Below, piece by piece: positions 35,881-46,920 of a DNA stretch of 64,000 bases. The notes beneath the pieces were generated by a model, which was given only the letters and a program-made list of their open reading frames with translations, did not search any database and was not told the DNA's origin. The translations under genes were made by a program, and so were the position numbers. How positions within the stretch are numbered: position 1 is the stretch's first letter; each line of letters opens with the position of its first letter. Origin of the DNA: Gloeophyllum trabeum ATCC 11539 (taxonomy: Eukaryota > Basidiomycota > Agaricomycetes > Gloeophyllales > Gloeophyllaceae); NCBI RefSeq assembly GCF_000344685.1, contig NW_006920420.1:164702-228701 (forward strand). Direction: 5' to 3'.

Positions 35881-37240
35881 ATGGACCGACTGGAATGGCC
35901 GTGATGTACTCGTAATAATTGTTGATTGCAGGGTGCTTTCAGATTGCAAGGTCGTGTCTATCGTATGTTCCAAGAGGAGCAAAAGAGAATATTGTGACCT
36001 CAAGAATAGACCTTGTAGATGCAGGTGCCGGCTATTCCAGGATCTCTGGATGCGGTACCTCTTCATCCACTCGGTGTTAATGAGTCAAAGATCTCCGCTC
36101 CTCCATTACCCTGGGCAGACTTACCGGCCACTCGATATTGGCATCGCTGTTGGTTCGGCGACTGCGCGGATGGAAAGGGAGGGCAAATTTTGGGAGCGTC
36201 AATGTAGGACGGGGTCGCGCAGTGAGGAGACAGTAACGCTAGTTACTAGACTCGCCGGCGGAGAATTGACCCTGCTCAGAATTACAAGTGGCCTCGTATG
36301 CGAAAGATGCCTGAGAGGAGTCATTGCTGACAATGTTCTGGAACTCAAGTTCCAGAGAGGTCAGTTCCTGGTTTCCTTCAACCTAGAGAACGCATGAAGC
36401 AGTATATGTTGAAGTTCGTCCTCTGGAGAGCAAAGTAGAGCAGTGAGCATCTCTGTAGCTTCTCGGGCATGTGGGGGCGGGGGGTGAATACAACTCTTTT
36501 GACCCCGCCCCGTCAAGGCATACTTGTCGCCCTCTTCGTAAGAAAAATATACAGCTTCAACAGAAGCAGCGAGATGCGATGAGCCCAACACCCTGCGGAA
36601 AGCAATAGCGTCTGATAGTGATCCTCGAGCACGGATTGACTTGAATATTGCCTGAGGTATGCGGCGACGGAGCGCGACACTCGAGTCGTGCAGAGCCATC
36701 ACATCTCCAAGATAGTCTAACTGGAGGAATACGAGATGCAGTATTTCCAATGGGAGAGATGAGTACGAACGCCATCCTCGGTTGTCATCCGTGCATGACA
36801 CTGGCTCCCGCGTCATTTCTAGTCGTGCGTTGCACTAGTTCACTCGATGGAATGATAGATATGTTCCTGCGTTACTTTCATGCCTTCGTTTGATGTGTGG
36901 CGTCACAGTCGGCGTTCGAGCAACGTTGGATTCTGAGAGGATCAATGCGTCTACACTTGGAGTGAACACGCACTGGAGCCCCGAAAAAACCCGCTGTGTA
37001 TGTTGGAGTAGACCCTGGAGAAAAAGGATGGTATACTGTGTCTTTGACGGAGAAGCTGCGATTGGATCATCCACTCAGACTGACGCCGCGGCCTGCGCCG
37101 GCGGCATAAACGATCTCCCGGACCTATCACGTGCCGTTAGCTTTCCAATCGGACCTTGGTTGTGTCACCGTCAGGAGGACGAGGACTGGGGCCCCGCATT
37201 CTGTCTCTTAGCTCTTGGATGTGTCGACCGCTGAACTCGA
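35881..37240. other. Intergenic stretches around an F-box fragment
   Basis: 35881-36360 and 36817-37240 hold no gene I recognise. The F-box fragment at 36361-36816 lies between them and is listed separately. Confidence 0.45.
36361..36816 (-). pseudogene. F-box fragment lacking the leucine-rich half
   Basis: The frame has the F-box (SYSSLPLEILHLVFLQLDYLGDVMALHDSS) and the family block AIFKSIRARGSLSDAIAFRRVLGS, then ends after 151 residues near LLHAFSRL. In relatives this is where the leucine-rich region begins. A short intact F-box-only protein is possible. Because the end coincides with a family-internal point, I read it as a 3'-truncated copy. Confidence 0.6.
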
Positions 37241-38436
37241 ATGCCTTCAAATGTCTCTGCTAGCCGGGACAAGCAATCTTGGGATTATGCGCTGCGGTCG
37301 GGTCTCGCGGGAGGGGTCGCAGGATGTGTCGTGCGTTGCATTTGCTCTCCAGGAGGTGTGCAGAAAGCACTGACGCTCGGGTGCGCAGGCGAAGACGGCC
37401 ATTGCGCCGCTTGACCGCGTCAAGATCCTTTTCCAAACGTCGAATCCTGATTTCCAGAAGTACACAGGTTCGCAGTGCTCGTCGGACACACGGAGATGTG
37501 GATTCCGCTGAAGGTTTGGTGTTCAGGATCGTGGTCGGGAGCATTCAAAGCCGCGAGTCGAATATACACAGAGGCAGGTGTGCGTGGACTCTTGCAGGGG
37601 CACTCGGCAACCCTTCTCCGCGTGTTTCCGTACGCGTCCATCAAGTTCATGGCATACGACAAGGTCCACTATGTACGTTCGAGGCTCGAATTCGTTATGG
37701 CTGCCAATAAACTTTGCGACACACAGATGTTAATGCCCACTAGAGAACAAGAGACAAATCTCCGTCGCTTCGCCGCAGGGTCCCTCTCTGGTACGCATCC
37801 TCCGAAACACACCCCTTCCTCCTCTCACCTTCCCCAGGCATGATATCCGTCCTCTTCACCTACCCGCTCGAAGTTATCCGCGTCCGCATGGCCTTCCAAA
37901 CCCGCTCCTCCTCCCCCTCCCCGCTGCGCCCCTCCTTCATCCGCGCCATCCAGCAAATCTCCTCCGAAGGCGCCAGCCGCCCCTCCGCCTCGCGCACCAC
38001 CAAGACGCTCTTCGACACCTTCCCCGTCCTCAAGTTCTACCGCGGCTTCACCGTGACCATCATCGGCATGGTGCCCTACGCCGGCACGTCCTTCCTCACC
38101 TGGGGCTTCCTCCGCGCGCGGTACATCCCGCGGCCCAAGCCGGGCGAGAAGAAGCCCGCGACGCCGCTTGCGGACCTCACGATCGGCGGTATCTCGGGCA
38201 TGATTGCGCAGACGGTGTCGTACCCGTTCGAGATCATACGGCGGAGGATGCAGGTCGGCGGGCTGACGAGGCCGGATCGGTGGATGCGTTGGGGCGAGAC
38301 GGTCAAGGCGATCTACAACACGGGCGGGTGGAGGGGGTTCTACGTCGGACTGAGCATTGGCTATCTCAAGGTTGTGCCAATGACGGCTATCAGCTACGCG
38401 GTTTGGCAGGCAGGAAAGAGAGTACTCAAAGTATAG
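37241..38436 (+). CDS. LEU5: Mitochondrial carrier (SLC25), Leu5/CoA-transporter type
   Basis: Five exons: 37241-37330, 37389-37467, 37527-37672, 37727-37790 and 37838-38436, giving 325 residues. It has three repeats, each with the carrier signature: PLDRVK ([12 protein letters not shown]), [10 protein letters not shown] and [10 protein letters not shown]. The [21 protein letters not shown] block is characteristic of the Leu5/SLC25A16/SLC25A42 branch, which imports coenzyme A or a precursor into the matrix. Introns are 47-59 bp. Inner-membrane location is inferred from the family. The long opposite-strand frame at 37825-38472 is only a GC-rich shadow. Confidence 0.9.
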
Positions 38437-38797
38437 GTTCTGGATGTCCTGGCATAAATGTATTCTATCCACCAGTTAAGTATCGTTCCCAGCAATTACA
38501 GGAGCATCTGCATCAAGCTTTGCAGGGGTATAATCCGAGATGCATTGCAAGAGCAACGACAGCAGTTTGAACGACGCAACGTACTTTTACTTGATGATGA
38601 TGATGCCAACAATTCCATGTACACCAGAACGGAAAACAAAAAATGCAGGGTGGACTAATACTATACGATGTTACCAATGATCTAAATGTAACTTTTTAGA
38701 ATCCCATTCCTCGGGAGGCTACGCTATATTTTGCACCACGAAAGCAAGCAACTCACTTCACAGCACGACGGCAACACCCTCTCGTACACGTAGACGA
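38437..38797. other. Convergent intergenic region
   Basis: The 3' ends of the carrier and xylulokinase genes face each other here. No feature seen. Confidence 0.5.
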
Positions 38798-41553
38798 CTA
38801 GACGAGACCCTTCACGAGCATCCCCTCCAGCCGGCAATACTCGGGCACGAGCGACGCATACGCCATAAACGCATCAACATCCGCCTCCGCCACCCGTGCC
38901 AAACCCAGCTGCAGCTCCGCGTCGGTCGTCGACGGCAACGCCGTGACCGGAACCAGCGCCGTTGCGCCCGCACCAGGCGTCGGCGTCCCCCCGTTCGTCC
39001 CTCCACCCACGACTCCGCTCGCACTCCCGCTCAGGTCGGGCGTAGTGAACGCGGTGCTTGGCGCCCCCACGCCCGACCCCGAGCTGACGGCCGAAAAGTT
39101 CGTCGAGCTCGTGAGCGTGCGCATCCGCTCCTCATGTCCTACTAGCAACACCTCGTCCTCGTCCTCCTCCACGACGACGCTCGAGCCGAGCCCGCTGCGA
39201 CCCAGCGGGCCCAGCCCATACGGTGTGCTCGCGCCGCTGCCTGGCGCACTCCCAGCCCCGGGCACGCCCACGCCAATCGTGGTCGGCAGCCCCGCCGCGT
39301 TCGTGCGCGCAGGCAGCCCGCCGCTCGTCGTCCAGCGCTTACCCAGGAGCCTCCGTATCTCCTCCTCATAGCCCAACGTCCCCCGAGCGCGCTCTCGCCC
39401 CCACGCCCATCGCGCAACGTATGAACCACCCAGAGCAGCGCGGCTCGGGAAACCGGGCGCGGGGGCGTTGCGGTGCGGGCTCGCCTGCGCACTGTCGACC
39501 TGCGTCGTCGGCATGAGCACGGGCGCATTGAACACGTCCCCGACGACGTTGGCGATCGACGGGAAGTTCGCCGCCGCGCCTGTGGCGATGATGCGTGCGG
39601 GCAGGGGGGCATGGTCATAAGGGTCAAATGACACGCCCAGGCTGGCTGAGATGGGCATGGCGGACGTCGAAGCGGTCGACGAGCGCCCGTTGGTCTGGCT
39701 GGGCTGTGGTGACTTACCGCGCCCAGGCGATGGACCCAGCGCACCGGTAGCGAGGAGACGCGACCAACGGACACGGAAGGAGAGAACCTGGCTCTCGATG
39801 AGGCACCGCGGGTTTGCGCGGAGATCGCGGAACTCGTTGACCTTGACGCCCGTCTCGAAGCGGAAGATGCCCTTGACGTGCGAGAAGGGGTAGCTATCTG
39901 CCTGAAGGAGCCAGAAGCTGAAGAGTTTGTCGTCAAGTCTGCCGCAGAGCGACCGTTAGCATGGTAAACGAGGACAGCTTCCTTACGGTCACTCACCCTA
40001 TGGATCCGCCTGGGGGGACAATCGCTACTAGCCGGTCAAATGCACTCCAGCTCTTGGTGTACATGTCTCGGACAAGTGCTCGAGGTACGTCAGCATTTCT
40101 ACACAGCGTCAAGCATTAGTTCAGGTCACACGAAGAACGGAGGGACGTACCTGCTAGTCAGGGTAAGAACATACTTCCTCTTGTCACTAGGGTCCTGAGC
40201 GGGGTGGGGATACATATTATACAGACGAGTGGGAACATAGTGTTGTGCGGTGGTCATCAACTGGTCCATGGGTCCGAATGCGAGAACAGCGTCCGACGGT
40301 GAAGGGACAACAGATAGGTAGAGAGATAAGTAATCCGGTATGAACGCGGTCACACCCGTATCTTCGCGCCGTTCAGCCAGTTACCCTAAGAGAAGCAAAG
40401 GCAGGCAACGCACCAGGATCGAACCCGTACCGGTCCACCAAATATCTCGATACCGTCCCGATCCTCCTTCCACACCCAACGGTATCCACCTCACCCAGCC
40501 AGCTCCTAATCTTCCTCCCATCCTCCCGACTGCCGCCAACGATATCCAATACCCCGTCGTCCCAGTATCCTCCCTGCCCCGTGCCTCCATGCACCCACAT
40601 TCCCGTTGCACACGCCTCCGCCTCACTCATGGGCGCCCACGCCCCACATACCAGACTCGCCATAAAGGCGCTCGCCACCTGCACGCGCCCCGTCCTCCCC
40701 CAGATATCAGGCAGGGCCTCGCGCACCTTGAGTAGCTGCGCGGCGACCAGGGCGGGGCTTGCGCAGATGCCTACGCGTGCAGCCATGTGGTCCGGACCGC
40801 CGAGCGCTGCTTCTAGAGCGAGCGCGTGTGTGTGGGCAGAGGTATCTTGGGCGATGGGAGCATTGGGAATTGAGAAGGAGTTGGCGCTGATCTGGGAGTA
40901 GAGCGGGAGGCGGGCGTCAAGGGCAGGAAAGGACGGTATGGGCGAGGACTTCCACCAGATGAGGCAGTGCTACAGAACAGAGTAAGGACGCTGCAGCTAA
41001 CCCACTCGCAAACCACGTACCTGCGCAGAGCCACCGATACAGCGAATCCGCCCGAGGTCGTAGTTCTTGTGCAGCTTTTCGAGGAGGTAGTCTGCCGTTC
41101 CGGAAAAGGAAGGAGGACCGCGATCGAAGATCGACACGAAACCAAAAATAGTCAATTTCCCATGTACGCGACAAGAGCGAAAATTTGATTCCGCGTCGAC
41201 ACGCACCCAAGGCTTTCACAAACATATCCACTGGCGTTGTGTACGCTTCCCCTGGCGTCGTGAAGATCCCGCCCTGCGTCCTACGCCACGTCAGCCGCTG
41301 AAGTAAACATTGGGTCCATGCATAGCGGGGATAGTCCGGTATAAATTTTGCGAGTGGCGTTCGAACAAAGCCCAGGGGAAGGTAAATATAACGCGCAGGA
41401 GACTCACTGGAATTCCGAAAGCTCCGAGTCATAGTCCACGCACTCGACGCCTACGAGCTCCAGGTTCTCGTCCACTATCGACGCCCTCAGCTGGTCAGTC
41501 GCCAGCTCCAACCCGAGGAATAGGGACGCCCCGCTCTTGGGCGCCGGCGGCAT
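38798..41553 (-). CDS. XKS1: D-xylulose kinase (FGGY family) with a long low-complexity insert
   Basis: Eight exons: 41553-41408, 41280-41207, 41091-41021, 40969-40414, 40361-40151, 40098-39997, 39938-39718 and 39645-38798, giving 742 residues. Family features: LFLGLELATDQLRASIVDENLELVG at the N-terminus, then GGIFTTPGEAYTTPVDMFVKAL, GGSAQHCLIWW, GMWVHGGTGQGGYWDD and GFDPGDTGVTAF. Near the C-terminus come RIIATGAAANFPSIANVVGDVF and ASLVPEYCRLEGMLVKGLV. The enzyme phosphorylates D-xylulose to xylulose-5-phosphate, feeding pentoses into the pentose phosphate pathway. The product is about 130-150 residues longer than usual because of a Gly/Ser/Thr/Pro-rich insert near the C-terminus (roughly 39330-38930). 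Two early introns (115 and 127 bp) are longer than the local norm. Confidence 0.92.
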
Positions 41554-42301
41554 TTTCTACTCGTATACCCGTTCGTGTCAGAGTGTGAGGGCCAGCAAGC
41601 CAGCTAGAAAGTGATCGTATGCGAGTGTCGTGACGGGGGACGTAGAATCGTGCGTTTGTCGTGTGTACTTGTGTCGTTCCGCTAGCCAGCCAGCCAGAAA
41701 CTCGCCCGCAGAGCGCAAAGCAGATGTGATGGCACAAAGCAGGAAGAAAAGGGGCGCAGGCGCAGGCCAATTCGATTCTCAGGCTGTGGTGGTCTCCAGG
41801 TGCGGTCCATCATCCATCCATGCCCCATTTACGTACCATCTGCGAAGACTTCCCGCCTCGTGTGATATTCTCCCACGCTTTACTTCGCGTACCGTCACTT
41901 TCCGAAAGAGGTATGTTTTGGCCCAGAAAGGAAGATCAACAAGTGCTTCAACGCGTGGATGCAAGACAAGACAACAGCGTCCTTGGTATTTGTGAGGGAG
42001 TGGGGTGAGCGGGGAGCAGGAAGAGGGGGGGAATTGAGGAATAACTTGCTCGAGTGTCGGTCGTCGCCTTATAAGTCGGGAGATATCACAGAAGCAGGTA
42101 AAGTAAAGGAAAGAAATATGTCAAAACCAAGATAGAAGTGTGCCGGAGTGAAATGACGAAAGACAGTCGCCAGAAAAGAGTAGGAACAACCCCCGATTTG
42201 GCCGTGCTGTGGCGCGAACTACTTGTCTTTCAGGCATCTTGTTACACATTCTACTTTTCGTTTATATTCGTACATACACAAAATCCAGACCTTTATATCG
42301 C
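41554..42301. other. Intergenic region upstream of xylulokinase
   Basis: It probably contains the xylulokinase promoter and the 3' end of the small Hva1-type gene. No other feature recognised. Confidence 0.45.
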
Positions 42302-42719
42302 CTATTGTCGGTCCATATTCTTGACCTCGTTGAGTTCGTGGGCCAGCTTGACGACGTCGTTCTACGAGTTCGTCAGACTGCACCCACTCAAGGAGCCTCT
42401 CCAGCTCTGCACTAACCCCTTTTCGCGTGATCTTCACTGCCGGATCGCCTTCTTTTGCATTCCTTTTCACTGTATTGCCCTTGTACCGTTTCATACTTGT
42501 TAATACCGCGTATACTGGAGGAAAGAGGAGGAAGTGAACCTTATTTGAAGTAACCTCGGCGTGGCCTTCGGTAACAATTTCTGCTATTCTGCCCGAAGGG
42601 TTTCCCGACCCCCATTTCCACCTACCACATAACGATGTCAGCACTGAAGACCCAAGAGGACCGTAGGAAAACACTCACGAGACCTCCTGACCTTCGTGTA
42701 ACTGCAGCTGCTCAGCCAT
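42302..42719 (-). CDS. Small Hva1/Tudor-domain protein (DUF2945 type)
   Basis: Four exons: 42719-42679, 42621-42540, 42479-42417 and 42346-42302, giving 76 residues. The sequence MAEQLQLHEGQEVSWKWG..NPSGRIAEI, then GNTVKRNAKEGDPAVKITRKG and LAHELNEVKN, matches the short 'hypervirulence-associated protein TUDOR domain' family of fungi and bacteria. Despite the name, family members are mostly uncharacterised. The longer unspliced frame to 42219 runs through the last intron and lacks the ending typical of the family. Introns are 57-70 bp. Confidence 0.85.
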
Positions 42720-43548
42720 GTCGGTATGTCTTCGGTTGGGAAGTCTCGTGTCTCAAAACAATGCCCTAGACCGAACCTCTGCGTCGACCTTTATATCCTG
42801 GGTATAAGCAAGGGGCTGACATCTGGCTGGCGCTGGATGCACCGGAAAGCGTCATAATCCGTCCAGCTCGCCCACGTTAGCCACCCAGACACTCTCGGCG
42901 CCAACCGAGACCGATCCCGACTCGGATCCCCGACTCGATTGTCCATGTCAGTGTCGCTGTCCGATCGCGTAGTTACACTAGTATGTACTGGCATCAACTC
43001 AGACTCACCGTCAGCTCTGGTCGTCGTGGCCATAGGTGTTGTGCTCGTTTGGTGCTCCGAGGCTGCACAACTTCCGACGAGAAATGCGCGCTGCGCTCGG
43101 ACGTTTCTCGCCTAGGAAATCGTTGACCTCCTTTCGGGATTCTCGAAGTTCGGCGCTGTTCATGAGTTCTACATTGGAGTGACAGAAAAAGCACGGGAGC
43201 ACTCATTGTCAAACCCCGGAGATATATCTATATCGTGAGTCATTTCAACTACCTGACAGCAATCGGCGAAACGATACAGTGCTTTGCATAAGAAACTGAA
43301 CATCGCATTTCCGCGCGCGTTGTTTGTTCGCGCCAAATAGACCCTTTTCGGGTAGGTCCGGAAGGCCTCTCGCGGGACCGTTTGTTGGGCAGGGACTCGC
43401 AGACGACCCGAGACGGCTCGAAAGGCTTCAGAGAATGCATGAAATGTATATTCTACAACTACACTAAGGGCTGTAAATCATTATACTCTGCCCCCACCTG
43501 TATGCCTAGCTACCCTCCCTCTCGATGGTTCTTTGCCGCACATTTGCC
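42720..43548. other. Region upstream of the Hva1-type gene up to the gap
   Basis: A minus-strand frame near 43165-43011 (NSAELRESRKEVNDFLGEK) looks helical and could be an exon of a small protein. I could not build a consistent gene. Otherwise nothing. Confidence 0.35.
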
Positions 43549-44268
43549 NNNNNNNNNNNNNNNNNNNNNNNNNNNNNNNNNNNNNNNNNNNNNNNNNNNN
43601 NNNNNNNNNNNNNNNNNNNNNNNNNNNNNNNNNNNNNNNNNNNNNNNNNNNNNNNNNNNNNNNNNNNNNNNNNNNNNNNNNNNNNNNNNNNNNNNNNNNN
43701 NNNNNNNNNNNNNNNNNNNNNNNNNNNNNNNNNNNNNNNNNNNNNNNNNNNNNNNNNNNNNNNNNNNNNNNNNNNNNNNNNNNNNNNNNNNNNNNNNNNN
43801 NNNNNNNNNNNNNNNNNNNNNNNNNNNNNNNNNNNNNNNNNNNNNNNNNNNNNNNNNNNNNNNNNNNNNNNNNNNNNNNNNNNNNNNNNNNNNNNNNNNN
43901 NNNNNNNNNNNNNNNNNNNNNNNNNNNNNNNNNNNNNNNNNNNNNNNNNNNNNNNNNNNNNNNNNNNNNNNNNNNNNNNNNNNNNNNNNNNNNNNNNNNN
44001 NNNNNNNNNNNNNNNNNNNNNNNNNNNNNNNNNNNNNNNNNNNNNNNNNNNNNNNNNNNNNNNNNNNNNNNNNNNNNNNNNNNNNNNNNNNNNNNNNNNN
44101 NNNNNNNNNNNNNNNNNNNNNNNNNNNNNNNNNNNNNNNNNNNNNNNNNNNNNNNNNNNNNNNNNNNNNNNNNNNNNNNNNNNNNNNNNNNNNNNNNNNN
44201 NNNNNNNNNNNNNNNNNNNNNNNNNNNNNNNNNNNNNNNNNNNNNNNNNNNNNNNNNNNNNNNNNNNN
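43549..44268. other. Assembly gap (720 N)
   Basis: An unbroken run of N. Unlike the first gap, I see no shared sequence on its two sides, so real sequence is probably missing here. Confidence 0.98.
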
Positions 44269-45125
44269 TTAATGGCAGCGCGCGCCACCAGACGCGCTCG
44301 CCCTGCGTCCAAGTGGTGTCCGAGTCGCAGAGTCGCATCTACTCCGCGTCATACCCCGTGCAGAGATAACAATAGAATGGCTGTGGCAGATAGCCTCCAT
44401 GATATGCTGGCAGTTTGCACTGGGCTCAAGAAATTCGTCAGGAGTCCATATGACAAGGTGTCGACTTGACTTTTGGTATCGTACGTCCTGGCAGATGGTA
44501 TGGGCATTATTAGTGTATTTTAGAGTACAATGTATATGCAGATATCCCCGAGTTCGTCCTACGAGGACAAGTCAGTGCCTTCACCACACGTATGTGGGAA
44601 TATTACGGGATATTCCGTGGCTGATCTGCCCACTTCAATGAAGACATTGAAGCGCCTTCAACTTCACTTCACTCGGGTTGAAGTGTCAAAAACTCCACTG
44701 TGCAACACTGCAACTTCACTGCAGGAGCAACACTAACTGTAGAGAACTTTCAGAATTTTTCACGCAGGCAGCCGAGCCCGGAAAGGTAATTATAACCCAC
44801 TCGGGTCCACAGTGCACCATGACTCACCACTCTTGTTTTGATCAGGACACAGCATTAGCGGAGCAAGATTGGTGATACCCTACTCCAATAAGTAAGCCGT
44901 GGAGCGGCTGCTGAGTGCGGAAAATCTCAAACTTCTCTATCGTTTCGCCGATTGCTGGAAATAGACACTGCTCTAAGTTTTGGGAAGACATACTTAGGGC
45001 GCACGGAGGTCTCATTCGACTTCGCAAGGCATAGTACAACGGACTATCATAGTTGCACTTATGTGACTCGGCGCGGATGAGCAAGAACGTTTCCAAGCTC
45101 AGCCACGTTCATACTTTGCCCTTAT
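44269..45125. other. Intergenic region after the gap
   Basis: No gene recognised. Near 44648-44700 there is a cluster of CTTCAAC/TTCACTTCA and GGTTGAAGTG motifs that form small imperfect inverted repeats. Confidence 0.4.
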
Positions 45126-46306
45126 ATGCCTGCCAGTGGAGGTGTTCCATCTCGTATGGCTAGAACTGTTCTGCAAAGTGCGCGTTCGAGGTTCAATGCG
45201 AGACGCCCTGGCTTTGGGCAGAGTATTACGCGTGCCGTCCTTCGCTTCCTACATTACAGACGTCTCTTTGGCGTACTACAGAGAAGTCAAGGAACCAGGT
45301 TGTATATTACGCGGACGCTCTTCCCTTCTCGAGATATCACTTATCGCCTCTTGTTACAGAATACGAGGTCGAGGAGGCCTTAGTAGACGCGTTCTCGAAG
45401 CTGAGGCTCGCACCACAACTGATTTCCTTCCGACCTTCCCGGAACCGGTGGACAAAGACGACTTCGAGTCCTCGTCGTTCGAGCAAGACCTACTCCAAAC
45501 TATCATAGAGAACCCCCTCCGCAGCTCACCGAACTAGCTCTTAGTAATCTGAAAGCCCGTTCCAGAGACAACGATGGCGAGAGCCTGGAGCTCCCCAAAT
45601 GGAAGAAACCGCTTACTTTGCTCGCGCTGCACGCGCAGTCCGACATGTACGGGGATTATCCTTCTTACCCCAAGTTGATCTGGGGCTCGAATGCTTTTGG
45701 CTTAACGTGGTGTACTGCTACCTTGACCCGTTGCAAAACAGCCTTGTAACATTGTCCGTCGACTCTTGTAACGCGGTAGCGGGAACCTGGAGACCAGGTT
45801 TTCCTGTCGAAGACCTCCACTTTCCTCACCTCAGGAACCTGGAGTTAGGCGGAATGGTGTTTGGCTCCAACACCCCTTTAGAAGCCTTCATCTGTCGCCA
45901 TAAAAATACCCTGCAGAGTCTCAAGTTGAAGAGGTGCTCTATGGTCTAGCTCGAGGTATCAAGTCTGAATGGAGACCAGCCTTCGTCGGATGAGGATACA
46001 GACGCGGAGGATGACCAAGGGAAGATGAAGTTCCAAAATGCGGGAGATGCGTATGGCGGTTCACGGAAGACCCTGTGGCATCCCGTCTTCAAAACTTTCA
46101 TGACAGAATTGCGCCTCAAAAGGCTTGAGGTATACGAGTACGGCTACCGGCGGTGGTCCGACTTTTCCATAGAGGACTTAAAGTACTATTGGGAGGGGAG
46201 GGGCTCGGAGAAGGGAGAAGAGGAGCGCATAGAAGCTGCGGACGAGGCAGCATTAGAGCAGTGGAAGATCTCTGTGGCCCCGCACAAAGTGAATGGTGCC
46301 ATGTAG
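45126..46306 (+). pseudogene. F-box/LRR-type pseudogene with deletion, frameshifts and a stop
   Basis: It begins with a cut-down F-box (LPVEVFHLVWL) joined directly to the later block LELFCKVRVRGSMRDALALGRVL. About 35 residues present in other copies are missing. Around 45500-45620 the family sequence changes frame at least twice. The LRR part DLHFPHLRNLELGGMVFGSNTPLEAFICRHKNTLQSL is then open until a TAG at 45947-45949. The same frame continues beyond it to 46306 with TELRLKRLEVYEYGYRRW, matching the C-terminus of intact relatives. Several independent lesions make this a clear pseudogene. Confidence 0.85.
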
Positions 46307-46920
46307 GAGATGTTGAAGGGACGCCTATCATCTAGAGGGTCTTTGGCGACCTCTGTCAGAGCTGCGTAGACTTTTATGGCCTTGTTCTGCTCAGTCTTGC
46401 ATAAATCGGAGATGAATATTAGGATTCATCTTCCCATATCGGCGGACGGAGGATCCCATACCTGGTGCTACTAAGTCACGAGCTACCGTGTTAATGCAAC
46501 CTACAGTACGTTGGCGGCCTCTAGGGGACGATACCGAGATTCAGGCGATGTGGCTGTCAATCGGGTATGAAAGACATGTACCCGTTGCGGTAGTAGGATT
46601 ACCGTTTCCGGTTATACTGCGTCTCACGATTCTCCAGGAAAGCAAAATGAATGAGAGAAACACTCAAGACATAACTATACTGGTACTCGACATGACATAA
46701 TCCTATGCTGATCTTATCTTCAGTCCTCTCGCCGAGCTTGAGAGCACTTACTGAGAAACAGTGGTCGCCCTGCGCTGGCAACGCGATGCCACTTTGCCAG
46801 CCTAGTTCAGTCATGTTCATGCTAAGCTATGAATTCATAACCGAGGGATTATAATATCACAATAAAACCAAAAGGGTCCTGGATCCGTCCTCCCGTAGTA
46901 ATACATGTATTTCTCCAGTT
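46307..46920. other. Convergent intergenic region at the edge of the metabolite cluster
   Basis: It lies between the F-box pseudogene and the 3' end of the megasynthase. No gene recognised. Confidence 0.45.

Noticed and set aside
37825..38472. 215-codon minus-strand open frame
   Set aside because: It is antisense to the carrier's last exon, with a composition (Arg/Gly/Glu/Asp-rich) typical of GC-rich shadows.
39142..39996. 284-codon minus-strand open frame overlapping xylulokinase
   Set aside because: It reads through two xylulokinase introns in a shifted frame and is Arg/Ser/Pro-rich with no family resemblance.
40408..40425. tRNA B-box-like GGTTCGATCC on the minus strand
   Set aside because: It lies inside a conserved xylulokinase exon (YGFDPG) and no A-box or cloverleaf fits around it.
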